Source of the DNA: Paenibacillus_AB sp036577625
GTDB taxonomy: Bacteria; Bacillota; Bacilli; Paenibacillales; NBRC-103111
NCBI RefSeq assembly: GCF_036577625.1
Contig: NZ_JARBDC010000033.1
Location: forward strand, 62,001-126,000
Direction: 5' to 3'
Length of the DNA: 64,000 bases
Part shown: positions 16,468 through 25,125 of the stretch, one piece after another
Position numbering within the stretch: position 1 is the stretch's first letter
Layout: every line of letters starts with the position of its first letter
Notes under the pieces: model-generated
What the model was told of the DNA's origin: nothing
What the model saw: the letters and a program-made list of their open reading frames with translations, nothing else
Databases searched by the model: none
Translations under genes and position numbers: made by a program

Positions 16468-17245
16468 GCTGCTTCGATTCGTTCTTACATGCTGGAAGCT
16501 GAACTTGGCCGGCGCGATGGAATACCGGATGAGCTTCCTGCTGACGGCCGGGATGATGGTCGTCAACAACGTCGTCTGGATCTTTTATTGGGGCGTCTAT
16601 TTCACCAAGTTTCCGATCGTGAACGGCTGGCAGCTGCAGGACGTCATGATGATGTGGGCGATCGGAGCGGGCGGCTTCGGACTGTCGGCCGTCCTGTTCG
16701 GCAACAGCTACGCGATGGCGGGCATGATTGCGAACGGCCAGCTGGACGTCTATTTGACCCAGCCGAAGCCGGTGCTGCTCCACGTGCTCATCAGCCGCAT
16801 GTCGGTATCGGCGATCGGAGACGTCGTTTTCGGCCTGATGCTGTACGCGATTTTCGGCGACCATACGTTTTCCGGGCTGTTGAAGTTCGGGTTCGGGCTG
16901 ACGCTCGCTACGGTCATTTTCGTCTTCTTCAACGTCATCGCGCAAACGCTGGCGTTTTACATCGGCAATGCGGAAGGGATCGGCCAGCAGGTGTTCATCG
17001 GCTTCGTCACGTTTTCGACGTATCCGACCGACATTTTTAAAGGAATCGGGCGGCTCGTCCTGTTTACGGTCATCCCGGCCGGCTTTATCAGCTATATGCC
17101 GATCGGTTTGCTGCGCGAAGTGAAATGGCCCTTTTTGGCCGGGGCGACCGGGGTCGGCGGTCTGCTGACGGCGCTCGGCATTTTGTTCTTTTACCGCGGC
17201 CTGCGCAAATATTCGTCCGGCAACATGATGACGATGCGCTCCTGA
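16451..17245 (+). CDS. ABC-2 family transporter permease (second exporter, subunit 2)
   Basis: A 264-residue polytopic membrane protein, the last gene of the second exporter operon. Its ATG lies within the end of the preceding permease gene. The motif ANGQLDVYLTQPKPVLLHVL corresponds to RNGDFDRLLVRPRSTVIQVL in the first exporter's subunit 2, and the segment STYPTDIFKG is another recognisable feature of this permease group. It is followed by a GNAT gene on the same strand after 88 bp, which probably has its own expression signals. Confidence 0.88.
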   Translation: MSTAGKLLRFVLTCWKLNLAGAMEYRMSFLLTAGMMVVNNVVWIFYWGVYFTKFPIVNGWQLQDVMMMWAIGAGGFGLSAVLFGNSYAMAGMIANGQLDVYLTQPKPVLLHVLISRMSVSAIGDVVFGLMLYAIFGDHTFSGLLKFGFGLTLATVIFVFFNVIAQTLAFYIGNAEGIGQQVFIGFVTFSTYPTDIFKGIGRLVLFTVIPAGFISYMPIGLLREVKWPFLAGATGVGGLLTALGILFFYRGLRKYSSGNMMTMRS

Positions 17246-17333
17246 GGATGCGCGGCCTCGCCGTTCGGGCTATAATGGACATGCCGGACTTTCCGGTTCC
17301 ATATCGCACTATGAAGAAGGACGGGGAGGACCA

Positions 17334-17777
17334 ATGGACATCATCGAAGCGCGCGACGCCGAGCGGCTGGAGCAATGCTTGCGGCTGCGCAAAGAAGTGT
17401 TCGTCGCCGAGCAGAACGTCCCCGAGCATTTGGAGGTCGACGAGCTCGATACGCCGGACGGGGCATGCCGCCATTTGCTGCTGGTCGATCGCGGCGAGCC
17501 TGTCGCCACGGCGAGAGTGAAACGATACGATGCGCAGACGGCGAAAATTCAGCGCGTCGCCGTAAAAGCGGCTCGAAGGGGACAAGGCTGCGGCCGCCGG
17601 ATCATGGAGGCGGCGGAGCGGCTTGCGGCCGATCTCGGCTATTCGTACGCGGTGCTCGACGCGCAGCTGCAGGCCGAGCCGTTTTACGGCCGGTTGGGGT
17701 ACGCGACCGAATCCGACGAACCGTTTGACGACGCGGGCATCATGCACGTGCGCATGCGAAAACAACTGCGGCCGTAA
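17334..17777 (+). CDS. GNAT family N-acetyltransferase
   Basis: A 147-residue acetyltransferase. The acetyl-CoA binding motif A is seen as IQRVAVKAARRGQGCGRRIMEAAERLA, with the R-x-x-G-x-G/C loop, and the C-terminal part (LDAQLQAEPFYGRLGYATES) is typical of the ElaA-like or YjcF-like small GNATs. It should transfer acetyl from acetyl-CoA to an amine; the substrate is not indicated. GGGGAGG precedes the ATG. Its length is as usual for single-domain GNATs. Confidence 0.88.
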   Translation: MDIIEARDAERLEQCLRLRKEVFVAEQNVPEHLEVDELDTPDGACRHLLLVDRGEPVATARVKRYDAQTAKIQRVAVKAARRGQGCGRRIMEAAERLAADLGYSYAVLDAQLQAEPFYGRLGYATESDEPFDDAGIMHVRMRKQLRP

Positions 17778-17872
17778 GCGGTTCGCTTTCGGAACGCGCG
17801 AACGTTCATATTTTGGCGAATTCCGGGAATAGTAACGTTGTACCGCGAATTTACAGCGAAGGAGCTGCCGAT

Positions 17873-18118
17873 ATGGATTTCGCATCGGGAAACGACCGAG
17901 AATCGTTCGTAGCCGTTCAAAAAAACGGGGATGGCGACATCACCGCCTTCAAAACGTCGACCGGCCGCGTGCTGAACTACGAGCAAGCTCTGGCGGAAGT
18001 GAAGTCGGGCGCCATTCAAGGCGTCAATGCATTTAAAGGAAGAGACGGCGAGACGTACATTCGGGGAGACGCGGACGGCGACCCGAGCAACAATTTGGAC
18101 AATTTGCCGATGTTTTGA
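17873..18118 (+). CDS. DUF3892-family protein
   Basis: An 81-residue protein with the DUF3892 pattern: FVAVQKNGDGDITAFKTSTG, then VLNYEQALAEVKSG, then GVNAFKGRDGETYIRGDADG and a final NNLDNLPMF. The family is small and widespread in Bacillales, with no established function. The start at ATG 17873 has AAGGAG at the right distance; a longer TTG-initiated form from 17813 has no ribosome binding site. It is followed by a very strong terminator. Confidence 0.8.
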   Translation: MDFASGNDRESFVAVQKNGDGDITAFKTSTGRVLNYEQALAEVKSGAIQGVNAFKGRDGETYIRGDADGDPSNNLDNLPMF

Positions 18119-18131
18119 CACGGCGACACGC

Positions 18132-18159
18132 AAAACCCGGGGCGAGCCCCGGGTTTTTT
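18132..18159 (+). terminator. Strong intrinsic terminator after the DUF3892 gene
   Basis: CCCGGGGC/GCCCCGGG perfect 8-bp stem with a 2-nt spacer, flanked by AAAA and TTTTTT. Confidence 0.92.
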
Positions 18160-18225
18160 CCGCAACAAGACGTTTTCTCGGGATCGCCCCGCGGCCGGCG
18201 AAGGAAGCGTCCTTTCGCGCCGGCT

Positions 18226-18984
18226 TTACTTTGCTTCGACGGACGGCGGAAAGGCGTACGTTTCGTGCTGGCGCATAAACGTCATCGCCCCGGCTTTATC
18301 CGCGAACTGCTCCATATTGTCCCCGTAGTGCATCAGCCAAATTTTGCGCTGAACCGTTTCGGGCAGCGTCAGCAGCTCGTCGAGCGTGGCGTGGAACAAG
18401 CCCTGCCCCTCCAGCTGGCATTCGTGGAGCAAATATTCGCACCCCCGATCCTGCGCGGCCTGGATCAGCTTCGGATCGAAGACGGTATCTCCGCTGTAAA
18501 ACAGATTGTCGTTTATGACGACGGCAAAGCTGGGCATGTCCGGAAAATGGCGGGTCGGCAGCAGCTCCAGCCTCACTCCCGGAGCGACCGTTTGCGGGAC
18601 GCCGGCCCGGAACGGGACGACGCGGAAAAAATCGTCCAGCGTTTGCCGTCCGCCCGCGCCGAATTCCAGACCTCCGCGCAGCGAATAATTCCACAGCGGC
18701 GCTACGAGCCGCTCTTCGATAAAAAGCGCCGGTTTTTTATTGTAGTCGAACTTCAGGCGGAGCATCAGCTCTTCGAAGCCGCCGATATGATCCGCATGAA
18801 GGTGCGTCACGAGCACGCCGTCGATCACGTCGAGCGGTACGTTCAGCCGGTGCATCGCCAGCGGGGCGGTTATGCCGAAGTCGATCATGAGCGTATAGTC
18901 GCCGCATGTCACGAGTGCGTTATTATTGAAATAGTTTTTCGCGAATGCCGAGCCGGTGCCGATCATCCGGATTGTGATGCTCAT
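18226..18984 (-). CDS. MBL-fold metallo-hydrolase (RNase Z/PhnP-like)
   Basis: About 252 residues with the metal-binding motif VTHLHADHIGG, a later His in TRHFPDM, Asp in YSGDTVF and a terminal His region (LMHYGDN). The start MSITIRMIGTGSAF gives the usual first strand of RNase Z-like beta-lactamase-fold enzymes and is preceded by AAGGGGGAAG; a much longer open frame upstream lacks family sequence. It is a zinc-dependent hydrolase, probably a phosphodiesterase or lactonase-like enzyme; substrate unknown. There is no zinc-phosphodiesterase flexible arm, so it is unlikely to be a true tRNase Z. Confidence 0.88.
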   Translation of the reverse strand: MSITIRMIGTGSAFAKNYFNNNALVTCGDYTLMIDFGITAPLAMHRLNVPLDVIDGVLVTHLHADHIGGFEELMLRLKFDYNKKPALFIEERLVAPLWNYSLRGGLEFGAGGRQTLDDFFRVVPFRAGVPQTVAPGVRLELLPTRHFPDMPSFAVVINDNLFYSGDTVFDPKLIQAAQDRGCEYLLHECQLEGQGLFHATLDELLTLPETVQRKIWLMHYGDNMEQFADKAGAMTFMRQHETYAFPPSVEAK

Positions 18985-19213
18985 ACGCTTCCCCCTTCGG
19001 CCTAGAACACATATAGTAAATGTATCATTTTTCCACAAGCTTGAAAAGAACGGTTCGCCCGAATTCGACAAAATTTTCATAGGCCCTGGGCAGGACTCCC
19101 CGCGCAAACATTTCGTTTTTCCCGGTACAGGCGCGGAGTCCGCTTTCTCCGCGTCCGCATACACTACAATGCGAATCCGGCATCTATTCGCTCGAAGCGG
19201 GGGAGGGAGCACG

Positions 19214-19405
19214 ATGGCAGGCAAAAAAGCGAAAAAGCAAGTATCGTCGGCAAAGCCGCAAGCCCAATATAAAATCGTCACGTCGGACGTATGCGAAGTT
19301 TGCAAAAAGCAGTGCGCGCGCGGCATCCAATACATGGCGCTGATGGAACGGCCGGGCGCGGTCGGCGGCGGCGTTCCATGCATCCTGACCCGGTATTTCA
19401 AATAG
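19214..19405 (+). CDS. Small Cys-rich hypothetical protein (63 aa)
   Basis: A 63-residue basic protein beginning MAGKKAKKQ, with the Cys motif DVCEVCKKQC and one further Cys near the end (GGVPCILTRYF). A Cys-x2-Cys-x3-Cys arrangement suggests a possible zinc site. GGGAGGGAG lies 7 nt upstream of the ATG. Its stop lies 6 bp inside the convergent fdhD gene. No named family is recognised; I believe similar short proteins occur in related Paenibacillaceae, but that is from memory and unchecked. Confidence 0.65.
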   Translation: MAGKKAKKQVSSAKPQAQYKIVTSDVCEVCKKQCARGIQYMALMERPGAVGGGVPCILTRYFK

Positions 19406-20195
19406 GGGCGATACGCTCCCCGCGGGTATACACGTTCATGCTCCCGCCCCGCAAAAAGCCGACGGCGGTCAGTCCGAGCTCCTCGGCCAGCTGCAGGCCG
19501 AGGTCGGTGGGCGCCGATTTCGACAGCAGCACGGGGGCGCCGATTTTGACCGCTTTCAGCACGACTTCGGAAGAAAGCCTGCCGCTGAAGACGATCGTTT
19601 TGTCCGCCGTTTCCACGCGATTCATCAGGCAGTGCCCGTACAGCTTGTCGAGCGCGTTATGCCGGCCGATATCGGTAAAATGGGCCAAGATGCCCGTCTC
19701 GTCGCACAAGGCGGCGCCGTGAACGCCGCCGGTCAGCCGATGCGCGACGGAGGCCGCGTGCAACTGCCGCATCAGCTCGTAGCAGCGGGACGGGGCGATC
19801 GTCATGTCCGATTCGAGCTTTCTCGACGTCTCGGCGTCGGTACGAAACACGAAGGAGAGCCGGCTTTTGCCGCAGCACGAGCCGATGCGGCGCTTGGAAA
19901 ACAGCGACGGATCGAGCGCTTGCGGACGCGCCAACCGGACGTAGGCGATGCCGCGGTCCTCGTCGATCGCCAGCTCCTCGATATCGTCATAGACGCGGAT
20001 CGCTCCTTCCGAGGCGAGAAAGCCGACCGTCAGCTGCTCGAGGTCGGTCGGCGTGCAGACGATCGTCGCCCATTCGGCGTCGCCGGCGTAAACGGTGAGC
20101 GGATATTCCGCGGCGATCGGATCGTCCTGCTCCGTCCATGCGTCTCCGTCGTATTTTCGGACAAGCCAGGCGGCCGTTTCTGTTTTGCCGGTCAT
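19398..20195 (-). CDS. fdhD: Formate dehydrogenase accessory sulfurtransferase FdhD
   Basis: A 265-residue FdhD protein. Visible family features are EYPLTVYAGD, LTVGFLASEGAI, the Cys pair in IGSCCGKSR, GGVHGAALCD, and ILAHFTDIGRHNALDKLYGHC, then SGRLSSEVVLKA. FdhD passes sulfur from a cysteine desulfurase to the bis-MGD molybdenum cofactor of formate dehydrogenases. The start MTGKTETAAW has GGGAGGA nine bases upstream. It is divergent from the FdhF/YdeP-type oxidoreductase with only 94 bp between, which fits co-regulation and a direct functional partnership. Confidence 0.95.
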   Translation of the reverse strand: MTGKTETAAWLVRKYDGDAWTEQDDPIAAEYPLTVYAGDAEWATIVCTPTDLEQLTVGFLASEGAIRVYDDIEELAIDEDRGIAYVRLARPQALDPSLFSKRRIGSCCGKSRLSFVFRTDAETSRKLESDMTIAPSRCYELMRQLHAASVAHRLTGGVHGAALCDETGILAHFTDIGRHNALDKLYGHCLMNRVETADKTIVFSGRLSSEVVLKAVKIGAPVLLSKSAPTDLGLQLAEELGLTAVGFLRGGSMNVYTRGERIAPI

Positions 20196-20243
20196 AGCAG
20201 CATTCCTCCCAGGTTCGATTCCGGGATGCCCATCCCGCGCGTT

Positions 20244-20263
20244 CATGGTATTATGATACCATG
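20244..20263. promoter_or_regulatory. 20-bp palindrome in the fdhD / oxidoreductase divergent promoter region
   Basis: CATGGTATTATGATACCATG has perfect 8-bp arms around TATG. It lies 26 bp before the oxidoreductase start and about 48 bp before fdhD, a natural place for a shared operator. The regulator is unknown. Confidence 0.5.
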
Positions 20264-20289
20264 GAAAACAGGCGGGAGGATGGTTCGAT

Positions 20290-22638
20290 ATGGGAAATAC
20301 GAAGCATACCGGTCCGGTCAAGCTCGGCCGGACGCCGCGCCCTTCGCTGTGGGTCAGCCCGGTTCCGCTCGGGCTCGGCAAGGTGAAGCCGCATCATCTG
20401 TGGGATACGTTGAAAGCGCTTTACGACAATCGCGACAATTTGCCGTACGCTTACCGCATCTTGACGAAAGGGGTTTGCGACGGCTGCGCGCTCGGCGTTT
20501 CCGGGCTGCGCGACCGGACGCTGGACGGCCCCCATCTGTGCACGACCCGGCTGAACGTGCTCCGGCTGAACACGATGCCGGCGATTTCCCCGCATTGGCT
20601 GGACGATATCGAACGGCTGCGGGCGATGAGCGGCGCCGAGCTGCGGGGGCTCGGCCGCATCCCGTATCCGCTGCTGCGCCGCAAGGGCGAGGGCGGGTTC
20701 ACCCGCATCGGCTGGGACGAAGCGCTGAACCGGATCGCGGACAAAATCCGCGGCATCGATCCGAAGCAGCTCGCCTTTTATTGGACCGCCCGCGGCATTA
20801 CGAACGAGGTGTATTACGCCGCCTCGAAGGTCGCGCGGTTTCTCGGCACGAACAACATCGACAACGCCTCTCGCATTTGCCATTCGCCGAGCAAGACGGC
20901 GCTGAAACGGTCGCTCGGCATCGGCGCGTCGAGCTGCAGCTACAAAGATTGGATCGGCGCCGACGTGCTCGTCTTCTGGGGCTCCGTCGCGGCGAACAAC
21001 CAGCCGGTTTCGACCAAATATATGTACGCGGCGAAAAGGGCGGGGACGAAAATCATCGTCGTCAATCCGTACCGCGAACCTTCGATGGAACGGTATTGGA
21101 TTCCGTCGATTCCGGAAAGCGCGCTGTTCGGCACGAAAATCGCCGACGATTTCGTGCAGGTGAATATCGGCGGCGACATCGCGCTGATGAACGGAATCAT
21201 GAAGATCTGGTTCGAAATGGAGAAGGAGAAGCCGGGCTCGGCGCTCGACCGGAACTATATCAACGAGCATACGACCGGCTGCGAGGAGCTGAGGCGGCAC
21301 GTCGCCGCTCTCGATTGGACGGCGCTGGAACGAAGCTCGGGTCTGACGAAGGAACGCATCGGCGAGTTCGCCCGTACGCTCGCTTCGGCCCGGACCGGAG
21401 TGTTCGTCTGGAGCATGGGCCTTACGCAGCACCGGTTCGGCACCGACAACGTATCCCAGCTCGCCAACCTGGCGATGCTGCGCGGTTTCATCGGCCGGGA
21501 ACAATGCGGCTTGATGCCGATTCGCGGGCATAGCGGCGTGCAGGGCGCCGGCGAAATGGGCGCCGAGCCGATGTCGCTGCCGGGAGGTGAACCGCTGAAC
21601 GAGGAAAGCCGGAAACGGTTCGAAGCGTTATGGGGCTTCCCGATCCCGGCTTGGCAGGGCGACATCGTCGGCTTGTCGCTCGAAAACGCGCTGCTGCCGG
21701 AAGGCCATGAGCGGCGAACGCGCGTCCTGTATACGAGCGGCGGCAACTTTTTGGAAACGATGCCGAAGCCGGACTTCATTCGCTCGTGCCTGGAGCATAT
21801 GGAGCTGCGGGTGCATCAGGACATCATTTTGAATACGTCGGCTCTCGTCGACGCGTGCGAGGAAGTGATCGTCCTTCCGGCGATGACGAGATACGAGCAG
21901 CCCGGCGGCGGAACGTCGACAAGCACGGAGCGGATGGTCTACTTCAGCCCGGAAATCGAAGGCCCGCGCATCGGCGAGGTAAGGGCGGAATGGGACATCA
22001 TCGCCGACATGGCGGCGAGAGTGAAGCCCGAGCTGAAGCATAAAATCGCTTTCGCGTCCGCGCAGGCGATTCGCGACGAAATCGCGGCGGCCGTCCCTTC
22101 CTATGACGGCATCCGGCATTTGTCCAAGGCAGGGGACGTCTTTCAATGGGGCGGGGCGTGGCTTTGCGAAGACGGAATATGCCCGACGCCGGACGGCAAG
22201 GGCAAGCTTCTTGCGATTCAGCTCCCGGAATTGCGGAAGCCCGAAGGACATTTTTACGCGACGACCCGAAGGGGCAAACAATTCAACTCGATGGTGTACG
22301 ACCGGAAAGATCCGTTCAATGCCGCGATGCGCGAAGACGTCCTGCTTCATCCGTCCGACGCCCGCGAGCTCGGAATCGCGGAAAGCGAAGCGATCGTCGT
22401 TTACAACCGCAACGGAACGCTGTACGGACGCGCCAAAATCGCCGATATCTCGCCCGGGAATATCGAAGTGTACTGGCCCGAAGGCAATGTGCTGTTTCCG
22501 AAAGGCGTCTACGAGCCGCATGCGGGAATTCCTGAATATAACGGCGCGGTTATCGTCGAGAAGGCCGAAACGTTTTTCGCGTACAAAGATACGCGCTACG
22601 CGGAGAGGCGGATTGCGGAGCTGGAGATCGACCCGTAA
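20290..22638 (+). CDS. FdhF/YdeP-type molybdopterin oxidoreductase
   Basis: A 782-residue molybdopterin-dependent oxidoreductase. It begins without a signal peptide and carries a Cys cluster CDGCALG near residue 60, the molybdopterin-binding core (IGWDEALNRIADKIRG, YWTARGITNEVYY, CHSPSKTALKRSLG), and a C-terminal bis-MGD-binding domain (TTRRGKQFNSM through DARELGIAES). The pattern fits the FdhF/YdeP family of uncharacterised formate-dehydrogenase-like enzymes. The divergent neighbour fdhD supplies cofactor sulfuration. No iron-sulfur or membrane partner subunits are encoded nearby, so the electron acceptor is unknown. The start ATG follows a GGGAGGATGG site. Confidence 0.92.
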   Translation: MGNTKHTGPVKLGRTPRPSLWVSPVPLGLGKVKPHHLWDTLKALYDNRDNLPYAYRILTKGVCDGCALGVSGLRDRTLDGPHLCTTRLNVLRLNTMPAISPHWLDDIERLRAMSGAELRGLGRIPYPLLRRKGEGGFTRIGWDEALNRIADKIRGIDPKQLAFYWTARGITNEVYYAASKVARFLGTNNIDNASRICHSPSKTALKRSLGIGASSCSYKDWIGADVLVFWGSVAANNQPVSTKYMYAAKRAGTKIIVVNPYREPSMERYWIPSIPESALFGTKIADDFVQVNIGGDIALMNGIMKIWFEMEKEKPGSALDRNYINEHTTGCEELRRHVAALDWTALERSSGLTKERIGEFARTLASARTGVFVWSMGLTQHRFGTDNVSQLANLAMLRGFIGREQCGLMPIRGHSGVQGAGEMGAEPMSLPGGEPLNEESRKRFEALWGFPIPAWQGDIVGLSLENALLPEGHERRTRVLYTSGGNFLETMPKPDFIRSCLEHMELRVHQDIILNTSALVDACEEVIVLPAMTRYEQPGGGTSTSTERMVYFSPEIEGPRIGEVRAEWDIIADMAARVKPELKHKIAFASAQAIRDEIAAAVPSYDGIRHLSKAGDVFQWGGAWLCEDGICPTPDGKGKLLAIQLPELRKPEGHFYATTRRGKQFNSMVYDRKDPFNAAMREDVLLHPSDARELGIAESEAIVVYNRNGTLYGRAKIADISPGNIEVYWPEGNVLFPKGVYEPHAGIPEYNGAVIVEKAETFFAYKDTRYAERRIAELEIDP

Positions 22639-22651
22639 GGCGTACGGGCCG

Positions 22652-22813
22652 TTAACGGTCGTATCGCATCACTTTGACGATCAGCTTGTCCAACCGCTGG
22701 CTGATTTCGACTACTTGCGGGTGCCGGAAGTTGTACATGCATTCTTTCGCCGTACGTTCCAGGAGCTTTTTCATTTGATCGATTTCCGCATGCAAACCGA
22801 AATACTGGCTCAT
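22652..22813 (-). CDS. Spo0E-like aspartyl-phosphate phosphatase (53 aa)
   Basis: A 53-codon gene that is easily missed. The two-helix Spo0E family pattern is clear: a first helix AEIDQMKKLLERTAKE, a turn NFRHPQVVE, then the signature ISQRLDKLIVKVMRYD with the S-x-x-LD motif. These proteins dephosphorylate Spo0A-P and so delay sporulation. The ATG is preceded by GAGGAAGCGGG. Its stop lies 13 bp from the end of the convergent oxidoreductase gene. Its target here is inferred from the family. Confidence 0.85.
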   Translation of the reverse strand: MSQYFGLHAEIDQMKKLLERTAKECMYNFRHPQVVEISQRLDKLIVKVMRYDR

Positions 22814-23115
22814 GATGATTCCCGCTTCCTCATTGATTAAAATCTTCTGTATCAGTTTACATGATTTCGGCCGATTGCGTAACTTGAATCTATGAAACTT
22901 AATTATTATTTACAATGTATTTGGTCTGGTGTATTATAAAAATTTTACCAATCTTTAAGAAGTTCTTCCAGCCTGAACTTCATGGAATATTTAAACAATT
23001 ATTGTAACGATTCTCTATCGAAATTGCAAATATTTTTATCGTTTTTGCGCGCAACTTTTCATTCGACACCGAGTATAACTGTTCAGAAATGAGAAGTTCG
23101 ATGGAGGTTTTCGAA
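22814..23115. other. AT-rich intergenic region
   Basis: About 300 bp, noticeably more AT-rich than its surroundings, between two divergent genes. No gene is seen. It must hold the promoters of the Spo0E-like gene and the copper-amine-oxidase-like gene, but I cannot place either with confidence. Confidence 0.4.
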
Positions 23116-23730
23116 GTGAAAATGAAGCGGCTTGCTTTACTTACAGCCACCTTGGTCGTGCTCGGCGCAGGAATCGTCTATGCAGGCTCGCCATGGGGAG
23201 ATTATCAAGGATACGCCAAAGTGAGAGTGCAATTGAACAACGAGGGGGTGCCGACAGGCGACGTTCCCGCGTTCATGATAGACGGCCGCGTCGTGCTGCC
23301 GCTTCGCGAGCTGTCCGATTCGCTCCAGGCGATGGTCAAATGGGACGACGAATCGAAAACGGCTTATTTATACAAACCGAACGTACATATGTTCGTAGCC
23401 AAAGACATCGCAAAGGACGATTCCCCGAAGACGCCGTTCGGCAAAGTGAGCCAAGGCAACAAGCTCGATTTCGTCGTAGCCGCCCAGGTGGACAGCTTGG
23501 CGACGCCGATTCAATCGTTCAAGATCGATCTCGTGTCTCCGGAAGGAGCCGTCATCCGTTCCACGAACGCGGTCGCGCTGCAGGACGGCAAGGACAGCTT
23601 CTGGTACAGCTGGCCGCTCGAGAGCGTATCGTTCGATTCGTACGGCAAGTACAAGGTGCAGTTCAAAATCAAGCTGGACGATATTCGCGACTATGCGGTC
23701 GTTTCCGAGAAAACGATCATATCCGAGTAA
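23116..23730 (+). CDS. Secreted protein with copper amine oxidase N-terminal-like domain
   Basis: About 204 residues. A signal peptide (MKRLALLTATLVVLGAGIVYA) precedes a short copper-amine-oxidase-N-like domain (VPAFMIDGRVVLPLRELSDSLQAMVKWDDESKTAYLYK), a non-catalytic beta module common in Paenibacillaceae extracellular proteins. The rest (residues about 95-204) looks like an Ig-like or beta-sandwich domain. GTG 23116 has GGAGG 8 nt upstream; ATG 23122 is possible. The protein should be exported; function unknown. A second protein with the same module is encoded at 42708. Confidence 0.8.
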   Translation: MKMKRLALLTATLVVLGAGIVYAGSPWGDYQGYAKVRVQLNNEGVPTGDVPAFMIDGRVVLPLRELSDSLQAMVKWDDESKTAYLYKPNVHMFVAKDIAKDDSPKTPFGKVSQGNKLDFVVAAQVDSLATPIQSFKIDLVSPEGAVIRSTNAVALQDGKDSFWYSWPLESVSFDSYGKYKVQFKIKLDDIRDYAVVSEKTIISE

Positions 23731-23816
23731 CCCGGACGGACCTTCATTGACCGGAATATGGGAAAATGGTACGATAGGAACGGTTCGAAATCCAATCGAC
23801 GAAATGAGGGTCATGC

Positions 23817-24116
23817 ATGAGCGAGCATCAGCACGACGAAAATTGCGGCTGCGGCGACGAACACGAGGAAGACGTGTTCATATTGACGGACGAAGACGGA
23901 AACGAACACGAAATGGTGATCGTATATACGTTCGAAACGCAAAACAAAGCTTATGCCGTACTGCTCGATCGAAACGACCCGGAGGCGGACAGCATCATTT
24001 TCCGGATCGACGAGGAAGGCGACGAGTCGTTCCTGGTCAACATCGAAGACGACGCCGAGTGGGAGCACGTGACGAACGTGTACGAACAGATCGTCGCGAC
24101 GGAAGCCGAAGCGTAA
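23817..24116 (+). CDS. DUF1292 family protein (YrzB-like)
   Basis: A 99-residue, very acidic protein. After a His/Cys-rich start (MSEHQHDENCGCGDEHEED) the DUF1292 pattern follows: VFILTDEDGNEHEMVIVYTFE, KAYAVLLD and IIFRIDEEGDESFLVNIEDDAEWEHV. The N-terminal His/Cys cluster could bind a metal, though this is not established in the family. In Bacillales the family often lies near yrrK/yrzL; here it stands alone between terminators. GAGGG lies 6 nt before the ATG. Confidence 0.88.
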   Translation: MSEHQHDENCGCGDEHEEDVFILTDEDGNEHEMVIVYTFETQNKAYAVLLDRNDPEADSIIFRIDEEGDESFLVNIEDDAEWEHVTNVYEQIVATEAEA

Positions 24117-24127
24117 TAAAGCGAACC

Positions 24128-24162
24128 AAACCCCCTTCTCCCGTGCGGGAAAAGGGGGTTTC
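24128..24162. terminator. Bidirectional terminator between DUF1292 and DUF1885 genes
   Basis: AAACCCCCTT pairs with AAGGGGGTTT, with an inner stem TCCCG/CGGGA. It serves the two convergent genes. Confidence 0.85.
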
Positions 24163-24176
24163 ATTTGCCCGGGTCC

Positions 24177-24596
24177 TTATTTGCGGGGGTTGAAGTACAT
24201 CGTGCGCCCGTTGAACAGCTTCAGCTCCGCCTTCAAGTTTTTGGCCAAATATTTGCACAGCTCGTTGCCCTTCGATTTGTCGCCGTGAGTCGCGTCGTCC
24301 GGAAGCGTCACCTGGATGTACGTACGCTCCTTGTCCTCGTCCGCTTTGCTGCCGACGCCGAACAAAATATACTTGTAGAGCGAGCTCGTGCCCTTCAAAT
24401 AAAACCATTTCCCTTGGCTCTCGGGCTTCGTCTCCACCGTATAAGGAAAGGCGGATGCGGCGTAATCCCACCCGAGCTGCTTGCCGGTCAGCGCCGTTTG
24501 CTCCCGGTAGCGGTCCAAATGACCTTTCAATTCGTCCAGCGTCAAGGTGGACGCGCTCGATCCGTCCACGAGATAAATGTAAGCGCTTTGCGCCAT
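24177..24596 (-). CDS. DUF1885 family protein
   Basis: A 139-residue soluble protein matching the Bacillales DUF1885 pattern: MAQSAYIYLVDGS, GKQLGWDYAASAFPY, GKWFYLKG, YKYILFGVG, TYIQVTLPDDATHGDKSKGNELCKYLAK and the terminal LFNGRTMYFNPRK. The family has no assigned function. The whole family length is present. It is monocistronic, ending at the shared terminator with the DUF1292 gene. Confidence 0.85.
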   Translation of the reverse strand: MAQSAYIYLVDGSSASTLTLDELKGHLDRYREQTALTGKQLGWDYAASAFPYTVETKPESQGKWFYLKGTSSLYKYILFGVGSKADEDKERTYIQVTLPDDATHGDKSKGNELCKYLAKNLKAELKLFNGRTMYFNPRK

Positions 24597-24819
24597 AGCT
24601 ACACCACCTTAGTCGTCCCGTTATCCATCAACATCATAGCATTTCGTCCATAGTTTGACAACGGTGCGGAGCTGGCCGGTTCGTTCGCCTGCGGCCGTCG
24701 AAAGGCGGTTTTCGCCGGATTGGTCCATAGGAATCATTGCGTTCCGCCAGATTCGTATGATATACTTGCAAAAATAATACAAATATTCAGAAAATTCAAT
24801 CCAAAAGGAGCGTGACCGC

Positions 24820-25107
24820 ATGTTTGATCGTTTGTACGATACGGCGGAACAATCGAACGTCCAGTTTGTCGGCTTCGCTACCGATCGGACCCGTTACGAT
24901 TTCGGCATTGTGTACACGACGGCGTTTTTCGGCAAGCCTTTGGTCATTTGCATGCAGACGAACCGCTCCTGTTTGTTGGATCACGACGATCTCGACCATT
25001 TGGCGCATTTGCAGCGCTCGTTCGGGCTGAACGTCGAAGAGGCGGAGGACGTGTCCGTCTTTTTGAAGCAGCTCATCCCGAGCATGCGGCTCAGCGAGCA
25101 ATATTGA
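24820..25107 (+). CDS. DUF3055-like protein
   Basis: A 95-residue soluble protein (MFDRLYDTAEQSNVQFVGF, then YDFGIVYTTAFFGKPLVICMQTNRSCLL) that I recognise tentatively as the DUF3055 family of Firmicutes, whose function is unknown. AAAGGAG precedes the ATG. Its terminator also faces the convergent decarboxylase gene. Confidence 0.7.
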   Translation: MFDRLYDTAEQSNVQFVGFATDRTRYDFGIVYTTAFFGKPLVICMQTNRSCLLDHDDLDHLAHLQRSFGLNVEEAEDVSVFLKQLIPSMRLSEQY

Positions 25108-25125
25108 CGCGATTCGATACAAAAC

